Shown piece after piece: positions 26,235-34,849 of a stretch of 64,000 bases of DNA. The notes beneath the pieces are model-generated. The model made no database searches. It worked only from the letters and a program-made list of their open reading frames with translations, and was not told the DNA's origin. Source of the stretch: JAJPIG01 sp035531675 (GTDB lineage: Bacteria; Desulfobacterota; Binatia; Binatales; Binataceae); NCBI GenBank assembly GCA_035531675.1, contig DATKSL010000016.1, forward strand, positions 1-64,000. Reading direction: 5' to 3'. Position numbers and translations under genes: made by a program. The stretch's first letter is position 1. Each line of letters starts with the position of its first letter.

Positions 26235-26789
26235 ATCGACGTCCTCATGTTCGACCGCGGAGATTGCGGTCAGATAGAGATTCGGGTTGTTGGTGAGGCC
26301 GGCGCGCAAAATTCGCACGACCTCACCGTTTGAGATGAACTGGAAGACCGGCGACAGATAGCGATATTCACGCATGCGGATCGCTTGTGCGCCGTGCTCG
26401 GTCCATTCGACGCGTCCCCAGATCGAGCCGCCGCGCACGGCCAGCTCGCGGATCCATCCGGCCGCCGGAGCGGGCGCGCCGGCGGGCGCGCCGAAATCGA
26501 TCGCGTGGTCGTAATCAATCGGGATGCCGGCCTCCATCCTGAGCGCCTGAGTGGCGGCGATTACCGCCTCAGGATCGCTCACGCGGAAAGGCCCGCGGCC
26601 GTCGCGTCCCTCGAACTTTCCGAGCGGCAGAAGCTCAACCCATTGCGGCGGAGCGTCGGAAGCAGCGAGAGACCAGGTGTCGGTCGCGGAGGAGGCGACC
26701 GATAGACGGCCACGGGCCCGCGTGCGCCAGGCCTCGGGGTGGGGAGTTGCCGAGCCTGACGTTTGTAATGGCGCGTTTCGATTAGCCAT
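25689..26789 (-). CDS. Mu gpI-like prohead protease with C-terminal scaffold region
   Basis: 366 residues. The N-terminal protease domain of the Mu I family is recognised from WVELLPLGKFEGRDGRGPF, IPIDYDHAIDF and the long RYLSPVFQFISNGEV segment. The C-terminal half (about 185-366) is acidic and helical, as in the Mu Z scaffold. The start at 26789 is chosen over the 9-residue longer form because MANRN is conserved in style, but neither has a clear Shine-Dalgarno. A palindrome lies 157 nt upstream, matching Mu promoter PI. Confidence 0.85.
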   Translation of the reverse strand: MANRNAPLQTSGSATPHPEAWRTRARGRLSVASSATDTWSLAASDAPPQWVELLPLGKFEGRDGRGPFRVSDPEAVIAATQALRMEAGIPIDYDHAIDFGAPAGAPAPAAGWIRELAVRGGSIWGRVEWTEHGAQAIRMREYRYLSPVFQFISNGEVVRILRAGLTNNPNLYLTAISAVEHEDVDMNELLAQLREFLGMEDEADSDQILERVRQLAGVGAMPGAGESPSGTGDQIDPDPARFVAMAQFQRALTELNLLRAEHGRERAGRAVDEALRVGKLIPAQREWAISYCQADFKGFNDFIARQPPMLQAGDSLGAEASVRRAKVEPLSASEIAICTQLGVAPNAFLKRKTTRHDFLGLNKISQ

Positions 26790-26944
26790 TGGTCCGATAT
26801 GGATGGCCGAATGCACGGCCAGGTGAAGTCATTGAAGTGAGTATTCGATCGCAAAGTGAATTGACTAGCAAGTTGATACCGTGTTGGGTTGCGGGGTGCT
26901 TCAAGATGGGGGCATTGTGCGCTCCGTCTTGAGATCGAGAAAGG

Positions 26945-26960
26945 GTGAAATATTTCACCG
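26945..26960. promoter_or_regulatory. 16-bp perfect palindrome, candidate late-activator site upstream of protease operon
   Basis: GGTGAAATATTTCACC is a perfect palindrome in an otherwise GC-rich intergenic gap, 157 nt upstream of the protease start. Its core TGAAATATTTCA recurs at 39946-39957, before the endolysin gene. Confidence 0.6.
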
Positions 26961-27077
26961 GCGCGAGGATCGGACTCGAGCCGCCGATCGAGCGATGCGC
27001 GGGAACGATCGCCGCGGCGTGGCGGGACGCCCGCGGCCGGAGCTGGTGGGTAAATGTCGCGGTCGGGAACGGGAGCG

Positions 27078-27887
27078 CTAGGTCGGCTTTCGACCCAGGC
27101 GCGATTTCAGTTGATGACGCCGCGCACGCCAGGCATGACGCGCGCGCAGGAAAATATCGTCCCACAGGAAACGGCGCACCCGGTAGCCGAGCGGATCGCC
27201 GTCGAGCGTCGCCGCTGCGCCGGGACGCCGCACGCGGTAGAGCTGGATGCCGTTCCACCAGGTCGGGGAATGATTGCGCGGGGTGCGCAGGTCGAGCACC
27301 TGCTCGAAACCGGCGACGCCGGCCGCGAACAGGCGGTTGGCCGAGCGCACGTTGCGCTTGTTGGTGTCATCGATGATCACCAGTGCGTCGTCGGCCAGAC
27401 TGGGCAGGACGTACTTGAGTCCCTCGTACTGATCGGCGAAGGAATGGCCGCCGTCGTAAAAGTAGACGCCGATTCGCGCCGGCTGCCAGGGCGCATTCAA
27501 CAGGAAGTCGCGGAAGTCCAGATCGAAGAACTGCACCTGGCCGGGCGGCGTATACTCGGCGAGCGTGCGGCGCAAAAGATCGGCGCTCGCTTTGAACTGC
27601 GAGAAGTTGTCGCAGGCGTAGATCGGCGCGTGCGGATTGCCGGCCGCCGCGCACACCAGGCTCAGCCCCCGGTAACAACCGACCTCGACGTAAACCTCGT
27701 TGGGCGCCAGATGGGCGACCGCCAGGTTCAGCAGCATCAGCTTGTTCTCGGTCGCCATGCCGCGGATTTGTTTGGGATAGTCGGCCAGCCGCCGATTGGC
27801 GGGCCGGGTCGAGCGGGCGAGGCTGCGCGGATCGTCGAACTCGGGCCATTGCGCGCGGCAGTCGGCCAGGAAGGCGGCGAAATCCAT
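27078..27887 (-). CDS. class I SAM-dependent methyltransferase (Methyltransf_24 type)
   Basis: 269 residues. The SAM site is EVYVEVGCYRGLSLVCAAAGN near residues 65-84, followed by IYACDNFSQF (acidic motif II) and a GVYFYDGGHSFADQYEGL segment with the D-G-x-H typical of this group. It is followed by ALVIIDDTN. Substrates of this family are often sugar or lipid moieties. It is a bacterial-type gene lying inside the prophage, on the same strand as the head genes but not phage-like. The start ATG 27887 is chosen because the longer frame to 28172 overlaps the upstream gene. Confidence 0.82.
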   Translation of the reverse strand: MDFAAFLADCRAQWPEFDDPRSLARSTRPANRRLADYPKQIRGMATENKLMLLNLAVAHLAPNEVYVEVGCYRGLSLVCAAAGNPHAPIYACDNFSQFKASADLLRRTLAEYTPPGQVQFFDLDFRDFLLNAPWQPARIGVYFYDGGHSFADQYEGLKYVLPSLADDALVIIDDTNKRNVRSANRLFAAGVAGFEQVLDLRTPRNHSPTWWNGIQLYRVRRPGAAATLDGDPLGYRVRRFLWDDIFLRARHAWRARRHQLKSRLGRKPT

Positions 27888-27916
27888 CGAAGCAGTGGTG
27901 CTCTCTGTGCGCTCGG

Positions 27917-28588
27917 CTAAAAGATCACGCCGAGGCCGGGACCGCCCATGCCGAAGCCGAACGGACTCATGCCCATCGGCGGGCCCATCGGCCCCATCGG
28001 TCCGAAGGGTCCCATCTGCTGTTGCTGTTGCATCTGGTATTGCTGCATCTGGTACTGCTGCTGTTGCATCTGCTGCTGGACCTGCATCTGCTGCTCGCCC
28101 TCGAGCTGCTGGTTCTGCAGGCGCAGACTCTGGTAGCGCTGGTAGGCGCCGGCGTCGCCGACGTAGAGGCAATGACAGTAGTCGGGATCGGCGTACCAGA
28201 AGCGCTGCTGACCTTCCGGGGTGGTGTAGGTATTGAGCTTCAACGCCGGCAGGCCGGCGAGCTGTTGTTGATGGGCGGGCTGTTGCGGCGACAAGCTCTG
28301 GAAACCGGCCGCCTGCAGCATCGGCTCGACCGCCATCGCGCGCTCCTGCGGCGTCCGGGCGGAGGCGCCGAAGGCGCTCTGACCGCCGCCCATCCCCATC
28401 CCGCCCATGCTGCTGCCCATCCCACCCAGGCCCAACGCGGATGGATCCATGCAGCCGCTGAGCTGCAAGGCGGCGGCGAGCAACACCACGATCGCCGGAC
28501 TCACGATCGCGCGCGCGACCCGGCGCGCCAGGCGCAACGCATCGACGACCGTTGTGCGGGTCGGGGAGTTTGTCTCAGCCGCTGTCAT
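27917..28588 (-). CDS. Gln/Met/Gly-rich lipoprotein, function unknown
   Basis: About 223 residues. The signal peptide ends in lipobox LQLSGC. After it come a Gly/Met-rich linker (GLGGMGSSMGGMGMGGG), a small conserved core (YTTPEGQQRFWYADPDYCHCLYVGDAGAYQRYQ), a run of Gln repeats near residues 165-195 and a Pro/Met/Gly-rich end. The core resembles a short beta domain found in envelope lipoproteins, but I do not recognise a family. The start ATG 28588 gives a normal signal peptide. It is part of the cargo between phage head genes. Confidence 0.7.
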   Translation of the reverse strand: MTAAETNSPTRTTVVDALRLARRVARAIVSPAIVVLLAAALQLSGCMDPSALGLGGMGSSMGGMGMGGGQSAFGASARTPQERAMAVEPMLQAAGFQSLSPQQPAHQQQLAGLPALKLNTYTTPEGQQRFWYADPDYCHCLYVGDAGAYQRYQSLRLQNQQLEGEQQMQVQQQMQQQQYQMQQYQMQQQQQMGPFGPMGPMGPPMGMSPFGFGMGGPGLGVIF

Positions 28589-28768
28589 AATCCTCGATAA
28601 TCGACCCTCGCTGGCCGCTGCTGCCATCCAAATTACCGCAGCTTCAGAGCGTTTGCCACGGTGCGCCGGGTGAGCGATCGCGGTCAGCCGCGGACGAACG
28701 ATGGCGGGCCATGTTTCGCCGCTACGGACACTGTGTTATAGCCGGAGAGCATCCGAAAGGATCTCCTG

Positions 28769-30040
28769 GTGCCGGACGCTCCGAAAATCCCGAACCACAA
28801 ACCGAGTCCGACGCTGCCGGCATTGATCAGTGCCGCGATCGCCGCGGCGATGTTCTCGTGGCTGGCCATAATCGGCGCCGGATGCGGGCCGGGACTGGGT
28901 GCGGTCAGAGTTACCGCCACCGCCACGCCTTCGGGCAGTCCCACCGGCACGCCGACGCCGGGCGCGCTCTCGGGCGACGTCCTGATCGCGGGCGGGATCG
29001 ATTCGACCAATAATGCGGTCGCGATGGCTGAGGTTTACGATCCGTCGAGCGGAACTTTCTCCAATTCCGGTTCGATGAACACCGCGCGCGCCTTCCATAC
29101 CGCAACCGTGCTGAACAATGGCACGATACTGCTGACCGGCGGTCAGAATGCGGCCGGCACGCCGCTGCAATCGGCTGAAATCTACAACCAATCGAACCAG
29201 CTGTTTCATGCGGTCGGCAAGATGGTGGCGGCGCGCACGCTGCAGACCGCAACGCTGTTGAATAGCGGCCAGGTGCTGATCGCCGGCGGCGTCGGCAGCA
29301 GCGGCATCCCGCTCACCAGCGCCGAGCTCTACAATCCCTCAACCGGCAAGTTCACCGCGATCAGCTCCCCCATGAACTTCAAGCGCGCCGCGCATACCGC
29401 GACCCTGCTCAGCAACGGCCAGGTCCTGATCGCGGGCGGCTTCTCGAACGCGAGCCGGACGACGGTGCAGAACACCGCGGAGCTCTACGATCCGACCAGT
29501 CAGACCTTCACCACCATCACCAACCTGATGCTGGCCGGCCGCTTCTTCGATCAGGCGCAGCTCTTCAGCGGCGGGACGCTCGGCGGCGACGTGTTGCTGG
29601 CGGGCGGCCATGACAACTCGGTGGTGACGGCCACCGCCGAGCTCTACAATCCGACCTCGAACAATTTCACCACCGCCGGCCTCATGACGATCACCCGGAT
29701 GCAGTTCGCCTCGGCGATCATCCAGAACGGCCAGATCCTGCTCTGTGGCGGACTGACCAACGCCGGCGTCGTCACGCCGACCGCGGAAATCTATACGCCG
29801 GGCGGGGTCTTCAGTCCGACCGGCAACATGACGGATTCACGGCGCTTCCACACCGCGACCTTCTTCCCGAGCGGGCCGCAGATTGGGCTGGTGCTGGTCA
29901 CCGGCGGCCAGGACAGCACCACCGTCGCCAGCACGGTCAACACCGCCGAACTCTACGATCCCAGCCTCAGCATGTTTACGCCGACCGCCAGCACGATGGC
30001 CATCAGCCGCTATGGCCATAGCGCCGTGATTCTTCCGTAA
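28769..30040 (+). CDS. Kelch-repeat lipoprotein (beta-propeller)
   Basis: 423 residues. The signal peptide precedes IIGAGC, a possible lipobox. A Thr/Pro linker follows, then about seven Kelch blades with the pattern GQVLIAGG...TAELYDP...F, running from about residue 65 to the end. Such propellers are usually extracellular binding proteins. The GTG start at 28769 has GAAAGGA about 6 nt upstream. The gene is on the opposite strand to the phage genes, and it, together with the next two, forms a bacterial-type cargo group. Confidence 0.85.
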   Translation: MPDAPKIPNHKPSPTLPALISAAIAAAMFSWLAIIGAGCGPGLGAVRVTATATPSGSPTGTPTPGALSGDVLIAGGIDSTNNAVAMAEVYDPSSGTFSNSGSMNTARAFHTATVLNNGTILLTGGQNAAGTPLQSAEIYNQSNQLFHAVGKMVAARTLQTATLLNSGQVLIAGGVGSSGIPLTSAELYNPSTGKFTAISSPMNFKRAAHTATLLSNGQVLIAGGFSNASRTTVQNTAELYDPTSQTFTTITNLMLAGRFFDQAQLFSGGTLGGDVLLAGGHDNSVVTATAELYNPTSNNFTTAGLMTITRMQFASAIIQNGQILLCGGLTNAGVVTPTAEIYTPGGVFSPTGNMTDSRRFHTATFFPSGPQIGLVLVTGGQDSTTVASTVNTAELYDPSLSMFTPTASTMAISRYGHSAVILP

Positions 30041-30260
30041 GCATCCTCGATTCGCTCAGTACCGTCACCGTCCGTTCCCACTCCTGAGTCTCGCCCATAG
30101 CTGGCGATAGCCGGGGGGCATGCAGAAGATTCCGTTGCCGGACTTGAAAATTTTCCCGTCCCCATCACTAGATTTTCGTTAATTTGTTATGACATAAAGA
30201 TCCACGAAGATTCACGAAGATTATTGTTAGGACTGCATGTTTCATCTAGTGGAGGGAAGT

Positions 30261-31619
30261 ATGAAGCGCATTTCAAGTTGGGGGAGCATCACCGGACTGC
30301 TCGCATCGATCGGGATGGTCATCCTGCTGATCATCGCCGGATGTACCGGTGGCGACGGCACCTATCACCCGGTTAACGGTCCAACGGCGACGCCGCCCCC
30401 GCCGTCCGGCACCTCGCCCGGCTCGGGCCTGTTCGTGGTGGATTGCGACAAAGAGCTCGCTTACGTTCCGCTTGGCACGCTGGACAGCATGACCGGCAAC
30501 GGCCGTATCGCAGTGGTCGATCTGAGCGTCGATCCCGACGTGACGAATCCGATCAAGGCCGTCATCGTGCTTAACCATCCCGACATCCCCACCGGCACGG
30601 CGCTCGACAACAAGCACTCGCTGGTGCTGGCGGTGAGCGGTCAAAGCGGTGCGGGCGGATTCCTCGACATCATCAACGAGACCACCAACACCCTGGTTCC
30701 GAACTCGCCCTTCAACTTCCCGACCGGCAGTCAGTCCGGCAACTTCGGCCAGGTGCTGTTCGATCCGGTCCGCAGCAGGGGCATCGTCGCTACCGAGGAG
30801 ATCGCCGGCTGCCCGAATCCGGGGACCTGCACCGGCTTTTCGCTCGTCAATCCCGTAACTCATTCCTTCAGTCGGATTATCTCCGCCAATTACCCGGAGA
30901 CCTTCGCCTTCGACTCGTCGCTCAACATGATCATCGATGCGAGCGACGACGATAATGGCGGCGAAATCGGCGCGGTTGACGTGCCGCATAAGATCGCCTG
31001 CACGCTTGCCGACTCCAACATCGGCGGCGACAACGACGGCTCCGCGATCGACAGCACCACCAACATCCTGGTGGTCAGCAACGAGGACGGTACCGCCACG
31101 GTCGTCAACCTGCACGGGTCGAACTTCAGCGGCGAGAACTCGCCGCCGTGCGCGTTGAACGAGGGCGGCACGCCGCCGAACTCGGTGTTGGTCTCGGGTC
31201 TGCCGGGCGGCACGGCGGGCTCGGCGGTCAATGCCATTACGCATCAGGCGTTTCTGATCGAAGACGGCAGCGACGGTGTCACGTTGCTGGGGCTGCCCTC
31301 TACGCCGCTCACGCAGATTACGTCCGGCGACGTAGCGACGCCGATCATCGCCACGCTACCCACCGATCCAAACGACAATTCCTGGGCGACCGCGGGCGAT
31401 CCGTACGCGGTTGCGGTTTCATCCTGCGCGAAGCTGCCCAACCGTGGCTTTGCGGTCGACGACAGCTTCTCCTTCCTGGTCGAAGTGGATCTGACAGCGA
31501 TGCAGTCGAACCCGGGGGCCATCAACACCGCGCTCCCGGACGGCACTTGCGCCGGAGTCTCGACCACCTTTATGTGCAACAACGGCAACGGTGTGACGTT
31601 CTTCCCGCTGCCGTCGTAG
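30261..31619 (+). CDS. lipoprotein with beta-propeller-like repeats, paralogue 1
   Basis: 452 residues from ATG 30261 with GGAGG 6 nt upstream. The signal peptide ends in lipobox LLIIAGC. The mature part repeats short motifs typical of cell-surface propeller proteins (IAVVDLSVDP, FAFDSSLNMIIDASDDD, ILVVSNEDGT, GTAGSAVNAITHQAFLIEDG). It is a clear paralogue of the gene 328 nt downstream. A strong terminator follows its stop. Exported binding or redox function is possible but not shown. Confidence 0.8.
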   Translation: MKRISSWGSITGLLASIGMVILLIIAGCTGGDGTYHPVNGPTATPPPPSGTSPGSGLFVVDCDKELAYVPLGTLDSMTGNGRIAVVDLSVDPDVTNPIKAVIVLNHPDIPTGTALDNKHSLVLAVSGQSGAGGFLDIINETTNTLVPNSPFNFPTGSQSGNFGQVLFDPVRSRGIVATEEIAGCPNPGTCTGFSLVNPVTHSFSRIISANYPETFAFDSSLNMIIDASDDDNGGEIGAVDVPHKIACTLADSNIGGDNDGSAIDSTTNILVVSNEDGTATVVNLHGSNFSGENSPPCALNEGGTPPNSVLVSGLPGGTAGSAVNAITHQAFLIEDGSDGVTLLGLPSTPLTQITSGDVATPIIATLPTDPNDNSWATAGDPYAVAVSSCAKLPNRGFAVDDSFSFLVEVDLTAMQSNPGAINTALPDGTCAGVSTTFMCNNGNGVTFFPLPS

Positions 31620-31643
31620 CGCTGGATTCTGAACTCGCTGGTC

Positions 31644-31683
31644 AAGCGCGGCTCGCCCGGATGGGGCGGGCCGCGCTTTTTTT
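31644..31683 (+). terminator. Rho-independent terminator after lipoprotein paralogue 1
   Basis: A GC-rich stem (AGCGCGGC...GCCGCGCT with an interrupted CGCCC/GGGCG extension) is followed by seven T residues. It lies 25 nt after the stop codon. Confidence 0.85.
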
Positions 31684-31946
31684 CGCGCCGACCTCGATGG
31701 CCGCCAGACTAACGCTGCCCCTGCCGTGATACCTCCGTAAGCTGGTTCGATCCGGCTAAACGATTAACTAACCGTATTAGCTTTGCGATGACTTGAAATA
31801 GCTTTCAAGGCATGACAGAGTGCGGCTCGTTAAACGGAGAATTGTTGATGATGCGCCATATCGCTTCTGGACTTTGAGTTTCTTTTTATGACAGAGAAGA
31901 TCTTGTTTTAAGCTGCGTTAACACGCCAAAGCAGCGGGGAGGAATC
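31684..31946 (+). promoter_or_regulatory. AT-richer leader with perfect inverted repeat
   Basis: The gap before lipoprotein paralogue 2 is AT-richer than its surroundings. It contains the interrupted palindrome CTTGAAATAGCTTTCAAG at 31792-31809 and an AGGAGG-like ribosome site (GGGGAGGAATC) before 31947. No confident -35/-10 pair was identified. A second, similar AT-rich leader with tandem CACGAAGATT units lies at 30180-30230, before paralogue 1. Confidence 0.4.
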
Positions 31947-33275
31947 ATGAATCGTAATCCAAGTTGGGGCCTTGTGACCGGGCTCGTCGCATCGATCGGG
32001 ACCGCCATCCTGCTGATCATCGCCGGATGTGACGGCGGCAACGGGACTTATCATCCGTATCATCATCATGCGCCGCCGCCGCCGCCGCCACCGGCGGCCT
32101 GCTCCGGCCAGGGGCTGATCGCAATCGATCCGGTCAGCAACATGGCGTATGCCCCGCTGCATAGCCTCGATATGTCGGACAATGCGCAGATCGCGGTGAT
32201 CGATCTTGCGACCGTAACCAACATGACGCCGACCATCCTCACGGTTTCGCTTCCCGGCGCGACCAACACGCTTGCCTCGGCCTATAACCCGAACAACCAT
32301 AGCGTGCTGGTCGAAGCTTTACTCGGCGCCGGCGGCGTCGGAGTTTACGAGATCAATACCAGCACCAACACCGTCGTCGGCGGCGCAGCGGTCGCGGCTA
32401 CGGGTCTGGGCGCGGACGTAACTCGCGGCGGTATCCTTATTGATAGCAAGAAGAACCGGGCCTACGTAGCCGGATCTTCGCAGCTCGGGATTCTCGATAC
32501 CTCGACCAGCCCGCCGACCTGGAATGCGGCCTCGGTGATCGACATCGTCAGCCCGGACTCGCTCGCCTTGAACATCAAGACCCACTTGATTTTCATCACT
32601 GCCGACGGCGAGAACGAGATCGTCGATGCCAGCGGCGCGTCCCTGGGGACGCCACAGGACTTCGATAGCAGCTTCGGGATTACCGACGGCGTGGCGTTCG
32701 ACGTTACTACCAACATCATGATTCTCAGCCAGGAGGTTGGCGCCGATCAGATTCACGCCTTCAATTTCGCCACGCTTGACACCAGCATGAGTCCGGCCAC
32801 CGCGGATAACGTGACGGTCCCGGGCATCCCGAGCGAAATCCCGCCGGTAGGAGAGGGGCCGGGCGGAATGGCGGTTATCAACTGCAATACGCACATCGGG
32901 ATCGTCGCCGATGAAGGCTACTTCGGCGACGTCGGCATCAATATCAAGGCGATTCATCTGCCCACCAACGGAGTGCCCGGTGCGCTCAACAACAACGGCC
33001 AGCCGGGCTCGATGACTGTCGCGGACGCGGCCTCGGTCTACACTATCGCTACCGCGGCGTTGCCGCTGGACGGCGACACTCTCATCGGGATGGACGGCGA
33101 TCCGAACTCGGCGACCATCGACCCGGCGCACAATTACTTTTACGCGCTGGGCAATCAGGCCACCTACCTGATTCGAGTCGATGTCTCCAATCCGGTCTTC
33201 GGTGCGAGCCCGACCGGCGGCGCCGACAGTATGACCTTCTGGAACCCGCCCACGGTCTACGTCCCGCTGCCTTAG
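31947..33275 (+). CDS. lipoprotein with beta-propeller-like repeats, paralogue 2
   Basis: 442 residues. The signal peptide and lipobox ILLIIAGC closely match paralogue 1 (SWGxxxGLxASIG). After Cys there is a His/Pro-rich linker (YHPYHHHAPPPPPPP), then repeats such as IAVIDLATV, NTLASAYNPNNHSVLVEAL and MAVINCNTHIGIVADEGYFG. The His-rich linker may bind metal, which is speculation. GGGAGG lies 7 nt before the ATG. It converges on the phage portal gene, separated by a hairpin. Confidence 0.8.
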   Translation: MNRNPSWGLVTGLVASIGTAILLIIAGCDGGNGTYHPYHHHAPPPPPPPAACSGQGLIAIDPVSNMAYAPLHSLDMSDNAQIAVIDLATVTNMTPTILTVSLPGATNTLASAYNPNNHSVLVEALLGAGGVGVYEINTSTNTVVGGAAVAATGLGADVTRGGILIDSKKNRAYVAGSSQLGILDTSTSPPTWNAASVIDIVSPDSLALNIKTHLIFITADGENEIVDASGASLGTPQDFDSSFGITDGVAFDVTTNIMILSQEVGADQIHAFNFATLDTSMSPATADNVTVPGIPSEIPPVGEGPGGMAVINCNTHIGIVADEGYFGDVGINIKAIHLPTNGVPGALNNNGQPGSMTVADAASVYTIATAALPLDGDTLIGMDGDPNSATIDPAHNYFYALGNQATYLIRVDVSNPVFGASPTGGADSMTFWNPPTVYVPLP

Positions 33276-33346
33276 CGCGGACGCGCAAGCCGAAAGCTCG
33301 GCGCCGTGGTCGTCAGGCGGGTAAGTAGACGACAACAAAGGCGTGA

Positions 33347-33382
33347 GACGCGGCTCGTCCTGCTAGCGGGGCGAGCCGCGTC
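33347..33382. terminator. bidirectional hairpin between convergent genes
   Basis: A near-perfect stem (GACGCGGCTCGtCC / GGgGCGAGCCGCGTC) with a 7-nt loop lies between the convergent lipoprotein and portal genes. There is no T-tract on the plus side. The stem sequence resembles that of the terminator at 31644-31683, suggesting a duplicated unit. Confidence 0.6.
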
Positions 33383-33435
33383 CGTTCTGGGCGGGATGGG
33401 GCGGCAGGCGCGGAAGAATGACACCGGGACCTCGC

Positions 33436-34821
33436 TCATTCCCTGTCGGCGTGAGCGATCGTCCCGGTTGCGGAGGTGCGGCGCGCCGGCACCAGTACCG
33501 GCTCTCCCTCTTGAGGCTCGGGCAAGCCGAGCTTGTCGAGCACCGTCTTCTGGCTGATGCGCAGCCCACGGTCGGCGAGCTCTGAAATGGTATCGGCAAA
33601 CACCTTGACGTCCGAATCGTCGGGCAGGCCGAGCGTGAATTGCGGATAGCGGCGGCGCGGCCCGAAGTTCAGATCGACGATCGGCTTCACCAGGTCGTGC
33701 GTGATAGTCGCGGCCAGCCGGCGCGCGTCGGCATTCATGATGTCGCGGCGCACCGTCTGATGCACTTGCGCGGCGGCGCGCGAGCCGCCGCCCCCGTGCG
33801 GGGTCTCGGTGGTCAGGGTCTGCCCGAGCACCGCCTTGCTGACCTGTCGATCGAGGTAGTCGCAGAAGCGCTCATAGAGATCGGCGCTGCCGCTCTGCCG
33901 CGCCTCGGTGAACTCGATCAGCATCGAATCCGGAATCACCGCGCCGGCATCGGTGCCGATATTGGTCACGGCGTTGAGCAGCACGCGCTTGTCGTTCTCG
34001 GTCGCGCCGGGCCCGTACTTGCCGACCCGCAGCGGCTGGCCGAAAACTTCAGTGAACGTCACCCAATCCTTCAGCACGTAATTCTTGAACAGGTAGGCCC
34101 AGCCCGCCGCCCGCGCCAGTCCGCCGCGCACCGGCAAGCCGGCCTTGGCCCGCGCCACGTGCACGATGAACTTGTATGGGCACAGCGGCGCGGTGAACGG
34201 TTGCGCCGGCGCCCGCGCCAGCCATCCGTCGCCGCGAAAATGGGCGGCGCCGCCGCCGTCCGCCGGCGACTCCGGCGCGCGCTCGCCGTCGAGGCTGCGC
34301 AGCAGCAGGGTCTCGCCGTCGACCCAGTCGAACAGGAACCAGCGCGGATCGCGCCACGTCAGCCGCTCCGGAAACCAGGTGCGCCCGGCCGTGTTCCAGA
34401 TGATCTCGGTTGCCGAGAAGCCCTTGCCGATCGCGTCGAGGATATCGAACAGCACGCTCTCCATCGCCAGCGCGCCGTCGAGCAGCACCTCACGCACCAG
34501 CGCCGCGATGCTCAAGTCCTCCGACGAGCTCGAGGCCGGGCGGATGATCATGTCGAGCTGCGCGACCGATTGTTTGCGCGTCGACAGCACCGCCAGATAA
34601 TGCAGGTCCTTCTCTTCCATCTCTTCGGCCAGCTCGAGATAGAGGTAGGGGTCGCCGGCCTCGGCCTCGTGCAGAATCGCCGCCAGCCGCTCGGGCGTGA
34701 GCCCGACCGACGGATGCATCACCGAGTAGATGTTGCGGATTCCAGCGAAGGTCGGCGCCGCCTGCTCCTCGCGCAGCCGCGCCGGCTCGACCTCGCGCCC
34801 GTATGCGTCGTAAAGTTTCAT
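33436..34821 (-). CDS. phage portal protein (Mu gp29 family, DUF935)
   Basis: 461 residues forming the dodecameric DNA entry portal. Family features are HPSVGLTPERLAAILHEAEAGDPYLYLELAEEMEEKDLHYLAVLSTRK near residues 35-82, GFSATEIIW near 133-141, and the crown region FKNYVLKDWVTFTEVFGQPLRVGKYGPGA. The region near 340-365 (QTLTTETPHGGGGSRAAAQVHQ) is also typical. It follows the large terminase by 28 nt. The expected next Mu gene (F, gp30) is missing; the cargo block begins instead. Confidence 0.93.
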   Translation of the reverse strand: MKLYDAYGREVEPARLREEQAAPTFAGIRNIYSVMHPSVGLTPERLAAILHEAEAGDPYLYLELAEEMEEKDLHYLAVLSTRKQSVAQLDMIIRPASSSSEDLSIAALVREVLLDGALAMESVLFDILDAIGKGFSATEIIWNTAGRTWFPERLTWRDPRWFLFDWVDGETLLLRSLDGERAPESPADGGGAAHFRGDGWLARAPAQPFTAPLCPYKFIVHVARAKAGLPVRGGLARAAGWAYLFKNYVLKDWVTFTEVFGQPLRVGKYGPGATENDKRVLLNAVTNIGTDAGAVIPDSMLIEFTEARQSGSADLYERFCDYLDRQVSKAVLGQTLTTETPHGGGGSRAAAQVHQTVRRDIMNADARRLAATITHDLVKPIVDLNFGPRRRYPQFTLGLPDDSDVKVFADTISELADRGLRISQKTVLDKLGLPEPQEGEPVLVPARRTSATGTIAHADRE

Positions 34822-34849
34822 CTTTCACCTGCCCGGTTTCGCGCCCGGC

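Noticed and set aside
28000..28110. CAG/CTG-type trinucleotide repeat as a CRISPR or satellite
   Set aside because: It is the imperfect coding repeat of the Gln-rich lipoprotein, without spacers.
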